In this document: positions 1 through 6,984 of the stretch, piece by piece
How positions within the stretch are numbered: the first letter of the stretch is position 1
Layout: every line of letters begins with the position of its first letter
NCBI GenBank assembly: GCA_017554105.1
Contig: JAFZIY010000027.1
Coordinates: 1 to 64,000, forward strand
Direction of reading: 5' to 3'
DNA: 64,000 bases
Source of the DNA: Prevotella sp.
GTDB lineage: Bacteria > Bacteroidota > Bacteroidia > Bacteroidales > Bacteroidaceae
Position numbers and translations under genes: made by a program
Notes under the pieces: generated by a model
Database searches by the model: none
The model's input: the letters and a program-made list of their open reading frames with translations, nothing else
What the model was told of the DNA's origin: nothing

Positions 1-24
1 ACACGCCAATTTAGGGTATAAAAG

Positions 25-59
25 AAATCCAAACTACTGATAATCAGCGGTTTGGATTT
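25..59 (-). terminator. Terminator hairpin after tRNA-Pro
   Basis: A 10-bp perfect inverted repeat (AAATCCAAAC at 25-34 and GTTTGGATTT at 50-59) is followed by T-rich sequence on both strands. It lies just downstream of the tRNA on the minus strand. It could also stop transcripts entering from the left on the plus strand. Confidence 0.75.
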
Positions 60-67
60 TCTTTCAG

Positions 68-140
68 TCGGGATTACTGGACTCGAACCAGCGACCTCGC
101 GCCCCCCAGACGTGTGCGCTACCAACTGCGCTAAATCCCG
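68..140 (-). tRNA. tRNA-Pro (anticodon GGG)
   Basis: The minus strand folds as a complete cloverleaf. The acceptor stem is CGGGATT/AATCCCG with discriminator A, the D arm is GCGC-AGTTGGTA-GCGC, the anticodon loop CTGGGGG gives anticodon GGG, and the T arm carries TTCGAGT. The CGGG start is typical of proline tRNAs. CCA is not encoded. The anticodon stem has one A-C mismatch and one T-G wobble at its loop end, so isotype rests on the loop and acceptor sequence. It reads CCC/CCU codons. Confidence 0.93.
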
Positions 141-181
141 AACAATGGTTTTTTGCCAGCAGTACTGACTTTAACCGAATG

Positions 182-189
182 CAAAGGTA
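182..189 (-). promoter_or_regulatory. Bacteroidetes promoter of tRNA-Pro
   Basis: TACCTTTG (-7 type box) on the minus strand, with a T-run/TTTGG element about 20 bp upstream (plus 209-219). It is placed about 40 nt before the mature tRNA 5' end. Confidence 0.6.
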
Positions 190-249
190 TATACTTTTGG
201 CGAGATAACCAAAAAAAAACGAGTTTTTTTGGGCATTGCATTACTTTTA

Positions 250-287
250 TACCCCACCCCTTCCCCTCCCCTTAAGGGGCGGGGAGT
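250..287. repeat. C/G-rich dispersed repeat (copy 1)
   Basis: The imperfect palindrome CCCCTCCCC-TTAA-GGGGCGGGG lies in a C-rich block. The same block occurs in reverse complement at 8629-8667, and a shorter relative (CCCCCC-A-GGGGGG) at about 3998-4010, so it is a dispersed intergenic element. On the minus strand it could also act as a hairpin after folK. Confidence 0.6.
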
Positions 288-332
288 CGTTAGGAATGAT
301 ATAGTTAGGGCTTGCCTATTTGTCACCTGCCG

Positions 333-440
333 TTGGTAAAGTTGTTACCAGTGGCTGGTAAGGTTGTTACCCGTATCTGGTAACACGATTACCGATGCTT
401 GGTAGTGACATTACCAACGGCTGGTAACATGATTACCAAA
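333..440. repeat. 22-bp palindromic array 1 (GGTAA...TTACC)
   Basis: Five units occur. GGTA half-sites start at 335, 357, 379, 401 and 423, and TTACC half-sites at 345, 367, 389, 411 and 433, so the period is exactly 22 bp with the halves 10 and 12 bp apart. Flanking bases between half-sites vary. The array sits between the folK stop and the tRNA-Pro promoter. Two further GGTAA-like words near 457 are out of phase. Confidence 0.9.
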
Positions 441-469
441 ATTATGTGTGGGTTTTGGTAATCTGCCCA

Positions 470-907
470 TTATTTCAAACTCGTGTTTTTGCTATTCTCT
501 GCCTGCAATATCTCGCGCAGTGGTTTCATCACGAAATCGCGCTCGTGCATCAGTGGATGAGGTATTTTAAGGTCTGGTTCGTCCACGGATATGTCATCGA
601 ACAGAAGGATGTCGATGTCGATGATGCGGTCGTGATATTGTCCGCCAATGGATTTCTTGCCCCTTCCCATCTTCCGTTCTATCTTCTGGGTGAGTTGAAG
701 GACTTCCCTTGGGGTGTGCACTGTATGGCAGCAGATGGCAGCATTCGTGAAGAGATTCTCCGACTTGAAGCCCCATGGCTCAGTGACATAAAAAGTTGAC
801 TGGCGAACAACCTCACCAATCAACTTTCCTATCTCTGTTATAGCCGTGTGCAGGTTTTCCTCGCGATTGCCGAGGTTACTGCCGAGGCTCATATATACTG
901 TGTGCAT
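470..907 (-). CDS. folK: 2-amino-4-hydroxy-6-hydroxymethyldihydropteridine pyrophosphokinase
   Basis: FolK transfers pyrophosphate from ATP to 6-hydroxymethyl-dihydropterin in folate synthesis (cytosol). The 145-aa protein begins MHTVYMSLGSNLGN, the usual SLGSNLG start of HPPK. It carries the family signature RIIDIDILLFDD followed by IPHP and HERDFVMKPL. The frame is open further upstream, but the start at 907 gives the normal HPPK length and uses an ATG whose A is also the last base of the queA stop (TGATG), implying translational coupling. It is the last gene of a ftsX-to-folK minus-strand cluster. The partner folB lies far away at 39.5 kb. The palindrome array 1 begins just past its stop. 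Confidence 0.96.
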   Translation of the reverse strand: MHTVYMSLGSNLGNREENLHTAITEIGKLIGEVVRQSTFYVTEPWGFKSENLFTNAAICCHTVHTPREVLQLTQKIERKMGRGKKSIGGQYHDRIIDIDILLFDDISVDEPDLKIPHPLMHERDFVMKPLREILQAENSKNTSLK

Positions 908-2025
908 CAATCGTTCAGGATAAGCATTGCGTCGCCGTAGCAACCGAAGCGATAGCCGTTCTTGACTGCCAGGTCGTAAGCCTCCATCACCAGGTCGTAG
1001 CCACCGAATGCCGCTGTTGACATAAGAAGGGTGGAGTAGGGGTGATAGAAGTTGGCAATCATTGTGTCGGCAAGTGTCACGTCGTATGGTGGGAAGATGA
1101 ACTTGTTTGTCCATCCCTCATATTCTTTCAGCAGTCCGTCGGTGCCGACAGCAGTCTCGGTGGCCTTCAGTACACTTGTTCCGACAGCGCAGATGTGGCG
1201 GCCTTCTTTCTTGGTCTTGTTCACCAGTTCGCATGCCTCGGCATTGATGAACATCTGCTCAGAGTCCATCTTGTGCTTTGTCAGGTCTTCCACTTCTATG
1301 TCATGGAAGTTTCCAAGTGCGCAGTGCAGGGTGATGTATGCGAAGTTGATGCCTATTATCTCCATGCGCTTCATCATCTCGCGACTGAAGTGCAGTCCTG
1401 AGGCCGGTGCTGTTACGGCTCCCTCGTTCTTGGCATAGATGCACTGGAAGTCATCCATGTCTTCCTGCGTCGCTCCCCTGTGTTCCACGATATAGCGTGG
1501 CAGCGGTGCCTCTCCGAGTGCAAATAGTTCGCGCTTGAACTCGTCGTGAGGACAATCGTAGAGGAACCTGAGGGTGCGGCCGCGGCTTGTGGTGTTGTCA
1601 ATCACCTCGGCCACCATGGTGCCGCTCTCGTCGAAGAACAGTTTGTTGCCAATCCTTATCTTGCGGGCAGGCTCTACAAGTACGTCCCACAGTCGCATCT
1701 CCTCGTTCAGTTCGCGCAGGAGGAATACCTCGATCTTGGCGTCAGTCTTCTCTTTCGTTCCGAAGAGTCGCGCGGGGAACACCTTTGTGTCGTTGAAGAC
1801 AAAGGTGTCGCCTTCGTCGAAGTGTTCGAGTACGTTACGGAAGTCCAGGAACACAGGGTTGCCTTCCTCGTCCTTTAGAGGTTCTCCGTTCTCGTCAGTC
1901 TTGTACATGTCAATCTTGTTCGACTTGCGATGCAGGATCATTAGGCGGCATTCGTCACGATGATAGGTTGGCTGGAGCGCTATTTGCTCTTCTGGCAGTT
2001 TGAATTTGAATTGCGATAGTTTCAT
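907..2025 (-). CDS. queA: S-adenosylmethionine:tRNA ribosyltransferase-isomerase
   Basis: QueA makes epoxyqueuosine at the wobble base of tRNAs with GUN anticodons, using the ribosyl group of SAM. The 372-aa protein opens with MKLSQFKFKLPEEQIA and has the family signatures APASGLHFS near residue 207, FIFPPYDV and NFYHPYSTLLM in the C-terminal part, and YGDAMLI at the end. It is slightly longer than the usual ~345 aa because of an acidic insertion near residues 38-60 (DENGEPLKDEEGNPV), which Bacteroidetes QueA often shows. It overlaps folK by one base and follows truB by 56 bp, so two RNA-modification genes are adjacent. Confidence 0.97.
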   Translation of the reverse strand: MKLSQFKFKLPEEQIALQPTYHRDECRLMILHRKSNKIDMYKTDENGEPLKDEEGNPVFLDFRNVLEHFDEGDTFVFNDTKVFPARLFGTKEKTDAKIEVFLLRELNEEMRLWDVLVEPARKIRIGNKLFFDESGTMVAEVIDNTTSRGRTLRFLYDCPHDEFKRELFALGEAPLPRYIVEHRGATQEDMDDFQCIYAKNEGAVTAPASGLHFSREMMKRMEIIGINFAYITLHCALGNFHDIEVEDLTKHKMDSEQMFINAEACELVNKTKKEGRHICAVGTSVLKATETAVGTDGLLKEYEGWTNKFIFPPYDVTLADTMIANFYHPYSTLLMSTAAFGGYDLVMEAYDLAVKNGYRFGCYGDAMLILND

Positions 2026-2081
2026 ATTTGTTTTTAAGATATTATATTCAAAATGTTATATGTTTTGCCTGTTGACGGGGG

Positions 2082-2780
2082 CTATCCCTCCAGTGTCTGC
2101 TGGTCGAGCCATGGTTCGAACGTGTCGAAGGTATGACACATGTCTATTGTGACATCGCCCACACGGGTGCGGCGCAGCGAGGTGAGGTATGCGCCACTGT
2201 CAAGAGCCTCGCCGATGTCGCGTGCAAGCGAGCGGATGTAGGTTCCCTTGCCGCATACCACGCGGATGGTGGCTTGCATCTTCTCGGCGTCGAAGTCCTG
2301 AAGTTCTATCTCGTCAATGCGTACCGGCTTTGCCTCGAGTTTCACCTCACGTCCCTTGCGCATCAGGGTGTATGCCCGTTTTCCGTTGACGTTGCACGCA
2401 CTATATGCTGGCGGCACTTGTTCGATGTCGCCGACGAAGCGTGTCAGCACCTCCTTGAACTTCTCACGGGTGATGTGCTCAGTGGGGAAGGAGGCATCGA
2501 CGGGGTGTTCCATGTCGAAACTTGCGGTGGTGGCTCCCAACTGCAGCGTTGCGACATATTCCTTTGTGTGTTGCTGCAGTTCCTCTATCTTCTTCGTAGC
2601 ACGTCCCGTGCAGAGAATCAGCACACCCGTGGCAAGTGGGTCGAGCGTTCCCGCATGTCCCACCTTTACCTTATATCCCATCCTCTTCGTAAGCACATAG
2701 CGGATATGAGCCAATGCGCCGAAACTGCTCATGCGGTATGGCTTGTCAATGCCTAAAATAACACCTTCTCTGAAATTCAT
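2082..2780 (-). CDS. truB: tRNA pseudouridine-55 synthase
   Basis: TruB isomerises U55 in the T-loop of tRNAs. The 232-aa protein has the catalytic-aspartate motif GHAGTLDPLATGVL (Asp about residue 47), the N-terminal GVILGIDKPYRMSS motif and the RNA-binding segment QVPPAYSA. A short C-terminal extension follows VCGKGTYIRSLARDIG, and no full PUA domain is visible. The length fits Bacteroidetes TruB. Its ATG overlaps the uppP stop by one base (TGATG), so it should be translated together with uppP. Confidence 0.97.
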   Translation of the reverse strand: MNFREGVILGIDKPYRMSSFGALAHIRYVLTKRMGYKVKVGHAGTLDPLATGVLILCTGRATKKIEELQQHTKEYVATLQLGATTASFDMEHPVDASFPTEHITREKFKEVLTRFVGDIEQVPPAYSACNVNGKRAYTLMRKGREVKLEAKPVRIDEIELQDFDAEKMQATIRVVCGKGTYIRSLARDIGEALDSGAYLTSLRRTRVGDVTIDMCHTFDTFEPWLDQQTLEG

Positions 2781-3658
2781 CAGTCAACCATTGAGAGTGA
2801 ATGTCCCGTAAAGATGAGAATGAGGATTATGAGACCAACGATGATACGATAGATACCGAAGGCCTTGAATCCGTATTTTGACACAAAGTTCACGAACCAC
2901 TTCATGGCAAGCAAGGCAACGATGAAGGCCACCACACATCCCACTATGAGCATGGTGATGTTACTTGCAGTAGCCCATGCGCCACCCTCCTTGATCAGGT
3001 CGAAAAGATCAAGCACAGTAGCACCTGCCATTGTAGGAACGGCCAGGAAGAATGAGAACTCCGCAGCACGGCGGCGGGTAAGTCCCTGAGCCATACCGCC
3101 GACGATGGTCGCCATTGAGCGAGACACTCCGGGAATGACGGAGATACACTGGAAGAGACCGATGTTGAAGGCACTCCGTTCCGTCACCTTCCTGTTTTCG
3201 TCGGGCTTGTTGAATATCTTGTCGCAATAGAGCATGAAGACACCGCCTAACACAAGCATGATGGCTACCACGAGTACACTGTCGAGCAGCCAGTCGAGCA
3301 ATCCGGATTTCTTTGCTGCAAGTCCAATGACCACAGCGGGAATGACACCCACGATTAGCAGCCAGTAGAAATAGAACTTGTGTTTCAGCCGTCCAAATGC
3401 CGAGGCCCCTTTGGGAGCAGGTGAATGGTCTATGCGGAAGAAACGTTTCCAATAGAGACATACCACAGAGAGAATGGCTCCAAACTGTATGATGAACGTG
3501 AACGCATGAACAAAGGCGGCCATTGTGGGGTCGTCCTGCATACGTTCGGTGATACCCAGAAGGTTCTGGGTAATAATCATGTGTCCTGTGGAAGAGACGG
3601 GAAGGAATTCCGTCAGTCCTTCCACGATAGCGATGATGATAGTCTCAAGGAGTGTCAT
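2780..3658 (-). CDS. uppP: Undecaprenyl-diphosphatase
   Basis: UppP (BacA) removes one phosphate from undecaprenyl diphosphate so the lipid carrier of peptidoglycan and surface glycans can be reused; loss or excess alters bacitracin sensitivity. The 292-aa integral membrane protein has both family motifs: EGLTEFLPVSSTGH at residues ~14-27 and PGVSRSMATI near residue 176. About eight hydrophobic segments are visible, with a charged loop (KPDENRKVTER). It begins 19 bp after the DUF3098 gene and overlaps truB by one base. Confidence 0.97.
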   Translation of the reverse strand: MTLLETIIIAIVEGLTEFLPVSSTGHMIITQNLLGITERMQDDPTMAAFVHAFTFIIQFGAILSVVCLYWKRFFRIDHSPAPKGASAFGRLKHKFYFYWLLIVGVIPAVVIGLAAKKSGLLDWLLDSVLVVAIMLVLGGVFMLYCDKIFNKPDENRKVTERSAFNIGLFQCISVIPGVSRSMATIVGGMAQGLTRRRAAEFSFFLAVPTMAGATVLDLFDLIKEGGAWATASNITMLIVGCVVAFIVALLAMKWFVNFVSKYGFKAFGIYRIIVGLIILILIFTGHSLSMVD

Positions 3659-3677
3659 TTTCCTGCATCCTCATTGT

Positions 3678-3908
3678 TTAGTCCTTATCTTTCGGCTTAT
3701 ATATGATGGCCACAATAATGGAGACGAACCCAAGGAAGGTGACCACTGGGGCAACTTTTGTTTTCATCGCACTGAAAATGCCGGGGTTGAATGCCTCTTC
3801 TGTTGTGCCCGATCCGCTCATGAGCAGGAAACCGATGATGATTACTGCCACGCCGATGGCGAGGAGAATGAAATTCATTTTGCCAAAGGCAAGATTTCTT
3901 TTATCCAT
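3678..3908 (-). CDS. DUF3098 small membrane protein
   Basis: The 76-aa protein has two hydrophobic helices (about residues 11-30 and 51-69) joined by a short polar loop with the conserved-looking segment EEAFNPGIFS. It starts MDKRNLAFGKMNF and ends in a charged tail (KPKDKD). This is the DUF3098 pattern, a Bacteroidetes family normally found exactly here between ftsX and uppP. Function is unknown. Its place in a cell-division/envelope cluster suggests an inner-membrane accessory role, but that is inference only. Confidence 0.9.
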   Translation of the reverse strand: MDKRNLAFGKMNFILLAIGVAVIIIGFLLMSGSGTTEEAFNPGIFSAMKTKVAPVVTFLGFVSIIVAIIYKPKDKD

Positions 3909-3916
3909 TATTATAT

Positions 3917-4010
3917 TTATGAATTACAAATTACGAATTTTAAATTACGAGTGATTGCGCAAGCGCGATTATCAATTATCAATTGTCAATTATCAATCAT
4001 CCCCCCAGGG
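3917..4010. repeat. AT-rich dispersed repeat cluster
   Basis: Runs of ATTACGAATT/AATTGTCAATTATCAATT words with a GCGCAAGCGCGATT hairpin, followed by a C6-A-G6 palindrome. Related words recur at about 32060-32145 (AATTACGAATTATGAATG, then GCGCATCGCGC and GTCAATTATGAGTT). This looks like a dispersed non-coding element between ftsX and the DUF3098 gene, and it breaks the otherwise tight spacing of the cluster. Confidence 0.6.
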
Positions 4011-4026
4011 GGGATAAGAGGGGGGC

Positions 4027-4908
4027 CTAAACCTTGTATAGGTCTCCCGCCTTCATTCTGAGGAAACGGTTCACAGAAACGTAACTGCAGAATGTCGTTA
4101 TGATGATACCGAACAGCAGGATGACACCGCCAGTGATGGCAAGCACTTCCCACGTGATGATATTAAGGATGTCGGGAGTCTTGGTGTACCATGCATAGAC
4201 GCCGGCGCCGAGAACCAGGATGGCAATCAAGGCTGCCACGAGTCCGATGCAGATGGCACGCCAGATGAAAGGACGGCGGATGAATCCCCATGAGGCACCC
4301 ACCAGTTTCATCGTGTGTATGTTGAAGCGACTGGCATAGACGCCAAGTCGCACATGGTTGCTAATCAATGAGAACGAGATTATTGCCAACAGTACAGCCA
4401 AGACGATGAGCACGATGCTCGCCTTCTTGATGTTGTCGTTTACCTGATCCATTAAGTCTTCACGGAAATCCACCTCTTTCACCTTCTGGTGCTTCTTCAG
4501 TTCCGCTCCAATCCACTTCATCGAGTCGCGGTTGGCATAGTCGGACTTGAGGTTCATCTCAAGCGAGGCGGTGTAGAAATTGTTGTGGTCGGTGAACTCG
4601 GTGGGGTCATAGCCCATAGCCTTTGTCGCTTCTGCCAGAACCTGTTCCTTGCTTATATACTTCACCTGCTGAACATATCTCTTGCCTTCCAGCGCCTTTT
4701 TCATCTGTGCTATCTCCGGCTCGGTGATATCCTCAGAGAGTACCAGTGTCACGGTGAGGTTCTCTTTCACCACCTTCGAGAGGTTGCGCGCTGAGAGCAC
4801 AGACAAAACTACAAGTCCCACCAAAATGAGCACCAAAGCAGTGCTTATGCATAGAGTTATAACCTGCAAACTACTACGTTTGCCAGACTTTTTTCGTCTT
4901 TTTCCCAT
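4027..4908 (-). CDS. ftsX: Cell-division protein FtsX (permease-like)
   Basis: FtsX is the membrane partner of the FtsE ATPase and links septal constriction to peptidoglycan hydrolases. The protein (293 aa from ATG 4908) has a basic cytoplasmic N-terminus (MGKRRKKSGKRSS), TM1 near residues 20-40, a periplasmic domain of about 120 residues, and three C-terminal TMs with the family segment FNIHTMKLVGA. An in-frame GTG at 4929 would add seven residues; I prefer the ATG because the promoter box at 4941-4948 puts the transcript start almost on top of the GTG. ftsE is not in the window. It heads the ftsX-DUF3098-uppP-truB-queA-folK cluster. Confidence 0.94.
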   Translation of the reverse strand: MGKRRKKSGKRSSLQVITLCISTALVLILVGLVVLSVLSARNLSKVVKENLTVTLVLSEDITEPEIAQMKKALEGKRYVQQVKYISKEQVLAEATKAMGYDPTEFTDHNNFYTASLEMNLKSDYANRDSMKWIGAELKKHQKVKEVDFREDLMDQVNDNIKKASIVLIVLAVLLAIISFSLISNHVRLGVYASRFNIHTMKLVGASWGFIRRPFIWRAICIGLVAALIAILVLGAGVYAWYTKTPDILNIITWEVLAITGGVILLFGIIITTFCSYVSVNRFLRMKAGDLYKV

Positions 4909-4940
4909 TTCTTTTTGGCTATAATACACCTAATTTGGCG

Positions 4941-4948
4941 CAAAATTA
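4941..4948 (-). promoter_or_regulatory. Promoter of the ftsX cluster
   Basis: TAATTTTG (TAnnTTTG box) on the minus strand, with a T-rich stretch (TTTTTTTC) upstream. It lies 33 nt before the ATG of ftsX and probably drives the six-gene cluster. Confidence 0.6.
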
Positions 4949-5051
4949 CTGAAAAAAACGTGAAAAGGGAAATGTTTAACCACTCTTAACACTATTTCTC
5001 TTGTTTCATCACTTTTAATGCTTATTTGTCGTGATTCTCGAAGATTAGCCT

Positions 5052-5059
5052 TACCTTTG
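5052..5059 (+). promoter_or_regulatory. Promoter of tcdA
   Basis: TACCTTTG box with TTTG at 5025-5028 upstream (23-bp gap). It is 50 nt before the tcdA ATG. Confidence 0.6.
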
Positions 5060-5108
5060 CACTGGCAACAATCGAAAAAGGGTGTTGACCTCTCATATTT
5101 AGACTGTT

Positions 5109-5909
5109 ATGGCAATAGAACAAGCGATTTTCAGGCGTACGGAACTGCTGTTGGGCGAAGAGACGATGCAACGCATCGCCTCAAAACGCGTGATAATCTT
5201 CGGCGTCGGAGGCGTGGGGTCGTGGTGTGCCGAGAGTCTGGTGCGCTCGGGAATCAGACAACTCACCATCGTTGATTCCGACCGTGTGTGCATAACAAAC
5301 ATTAATCGCCAGTTGATGGCAACGGCAAAGACCGTGGGACAAGTAAAGGTGGAGGTACTTCGCGAGCGGTTGCTGACCATCAATCCCAGTGCTGAGATAA
5401 CGGCGATGCAGCAGATATTCTGTGAGGAAACGGCAGAGAGTTTTGAACTTGAGAGTTACGACTACGTCATTGATGCCATCGACTCACTCAAGGACAAGGC
5501 GTTGCTGATACTCATGGCATGTCAGAAAGAGGTGACGTTCTTCTCCTCAATGGGTGCCGCGCTGAAACTCGACCCTACGAGAATCAAGGTCACGGAGTTT
5601 TGGAAAGTGCAGGGCGACCCGTTGGCCCGTGCGTTGCGCAACCGTTTCAAGCGTAACAAGCAGTATCCGAGTCGTAAGTTCCAGTGTGTCTATTCCGACG
5701 AACTGTTAGAGAACAAGGGAACGAACGCCACCTGCGGTACGGAGCAGTGCGTGTGCCCTAAGGCAAAGAACGGTCCCGGCGACCCTTCGCTGCTCAATCA
5801 TGAATGGTGCTCTTCGAAGGCACAGATAAACGGTACGATGTCACATGTCACTGCTATCTTTGGCTTTATGCTCGCAGGACTTGTAATGCAGGATATCGTG
5901 AAAGAATGA
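5109..5909 (+). CDS. tcdA: tRNA threonylcarbamoyladenosine dehydratase (ThiF/MoeB fold)
   Basis: TcdA (CsdL/YgdL) uses ATP to cyclise t6A37 of tRNAs to ct6A. The 266-aa protein has the E1-like Rossmann motif GVGGVGSWCAESLVRSGI at residues ~33-50, the acidic loop VDSDRVCITNINRQLMA that binds ATP, and VIDAIDSLKDK. The start context (FRRTELLLGEETM) is typical of the family. A Cys-rich stretch near residues 205-220 (CGTEQCVC) stands where family members have conserved cysteines. It is 15 bp upstream of a radical SAM gene, probably co-transcribed. MoeB or ThiF proper is less likely because no thiamine or molybdopterin genes are adjacent. Confidence 0.92.
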   Translation: MAIEQAIFRRTELLLGEETMQRIASKRVIIFGVGGVGSWCAESLVRSGIRQLTIVDSDRVCITNINRQLMATAKTVGQVKVEVLRERLLTINPSAEITAMQQIFCEETAESFELESYDYVIDAIDSLKDKALLILMACQKEVTFFSSMGAALKLDPTRIKVTEFWKVQGDPLARALRNRFKRNKQYPSRKFQCVYSDELLENKGTNATCGTEQCVCPKAKNGPGDPSLLNHEWCSSKAQINGTMSHVTAIFGFMLAGLVMQDIVKE

Positions 5910-5924
5910 GTAATATAATGTAAG

Positions 5925-6704
5925 ATGAGTACAATCATATATCCGTCGCCCATCTTCGGGCCTGTTCATAGCCGCCGCTTAGGTGTCAGTCTGGGTATCA
6001 ATCTCTTGCCTGGCGATGGCAAGGTGTGTACGTTCGACTGCATCTACTGTGAGTGCGGCTTCAATAAAGACCACAAGCCAAAGCAACGCCATCCCTCACG
6101 CGAGGAGGTAGCTGAGGCACTCGAGGCACGTCTGAAGGAGATGTCGAAGAATGGTCCTGCGCCCGATGTGCTCACTTTTGCTGGCAATGGTGAGCCCACA
6201 TGTCATCCTCATTTCGCGGAGATTATCGATGACACACTACGGTTGCGCGACAAGTATTTCCCCAATGCAAAGGTAAGTGTTCTCTCGAACGCCACACTGC
6301 TGCACGTCAAGAAGGTACACGACGCGCTGATGCGCGTGGACAACAACATCGTGAAACTTGACACCATTGACGCTGATTATATCAGAAGGGTGGACCGTCC
6401 GAGTGGAGAATGGTATGATGTGGAACAAGTGATAGAGGGCATGAAGCGTTTCAATGGTCACGCAATCATACAGACGATGTTCATGCGCGGCACGAGTGGT
6501 GGAGTGAGTGTTGACAATACCGGTGACGAATATGTCGAACCGTGGCTGAAGGCGGTTAAGGAGATTGCGCCGCAAAGCGTGATGATATACACCATCGACA
6601 GGGAGACTCCCGACCACGGACTGTTGAAGGCTCCCCGCGAAGTGCTCGACAACATCCGTGACCGTGTCATCGCTGCTGGCATTCCGTGCACAGCCTCCTA
6701 TTGA
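5925..6704 (+). CDS. Radical SAM protein, COG0731-like
   Basis: The 259-aa protein carries the radical SAM cluster motif as C35-x3-C39-x2-C42 (VCTFDCIYC), followed by the SAM-binding GNGEPT segment (FAGNGEPTCHP) near residue 91 and the beta-strand motif SVLSNATLL. It begins IYPSPIFGPVHSRRLGVSLGIN, the opening seen in the COG0731 group (wybutosine-related Fe-S oxidoreductases, function unproven in bacteria). No SPASM or other extra domain is visible. It probably forms a two-gene unit with tcdA, hinting at RNA modification, but that is inference. Substrate is unknown. Confidence 0.85.
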   Translation: MSTIIYPSPIFGPVHSRRLGVSLGINLLPGDGKVCTFDCIYCECGFNKDHKPKQRHPSREEVAEALEARLKEMSKNGPAPDVLTFAGNGEPTCHPHFAEIIDDTLRLRDKYFPNAKVSVLSNATLLHVKKVHDALMRVDNNIVKLDTIDADYIRRVDRPSGEWYDVEQVIEGMKRFNGHAIIQTMFMRGTSGGVSVDNTGDEYVEPWLKAVKEIAPQSVMIYTIDRETPDHGLLKAPREVLDNIRDRVIAAGIPCTASY

Positions 6705-6846
6705 CCTGTCATCTCTCGATGTATGTTTTACTTAATCCTGCAATGTCCACTTTGCAAAATCAACTATTTTGTAATCTGAAATTATAAAAATGATTATAAA
6801 TTGAAAAAAATATAAGCGAAATGTTCATAATTGTCAACAAAAGTGT

Positions 6847-6854
6847 TACTTTTG
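6847..6854 (+). promoter_or_regulatory. Promoter of the sugar-porter gene
   Basis: TACTTTTG box with an upstream TTG (about 6833). The leader to the ATG at 6985 is long (about 125 nt) and A+T-rich, with no hairpin I can support. Confidence 0.55.
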
Positions 6855-6984
6855 CACCCGCAATCAGAATATAACGCAAAAATGATATAATAAGACAGCT
6901 TTTTATAAAAAGAAGAAAAACTTATTTTTTATAGTAATAGCATCTAATATCAGGTATTATTAATATATAAATTTAATTACTAAA

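Noticed and set aside
250-287. C/G-rich palindrome as a dedicated folK terminator
   Set aside because: The same block occurs elsewhere as a dispersed repeat (8629-8667), lies 180 bp past the stop and lacks a clear T-run, so a specific terminator role is not supported.
333-440. Regular repeats could suggest a CRISPR array
   Set aside because: The period is only 22 bp, the repeats are dyads of 5-bp halves, and the bases between them are too short to be spacers; no cas genes are in the window.
4909-4929. GTG start for ftsX adding seven residues
   Set aside because: It lies almost at the predicted transcription start, and the following ATG gives a normal basic N-terminus.
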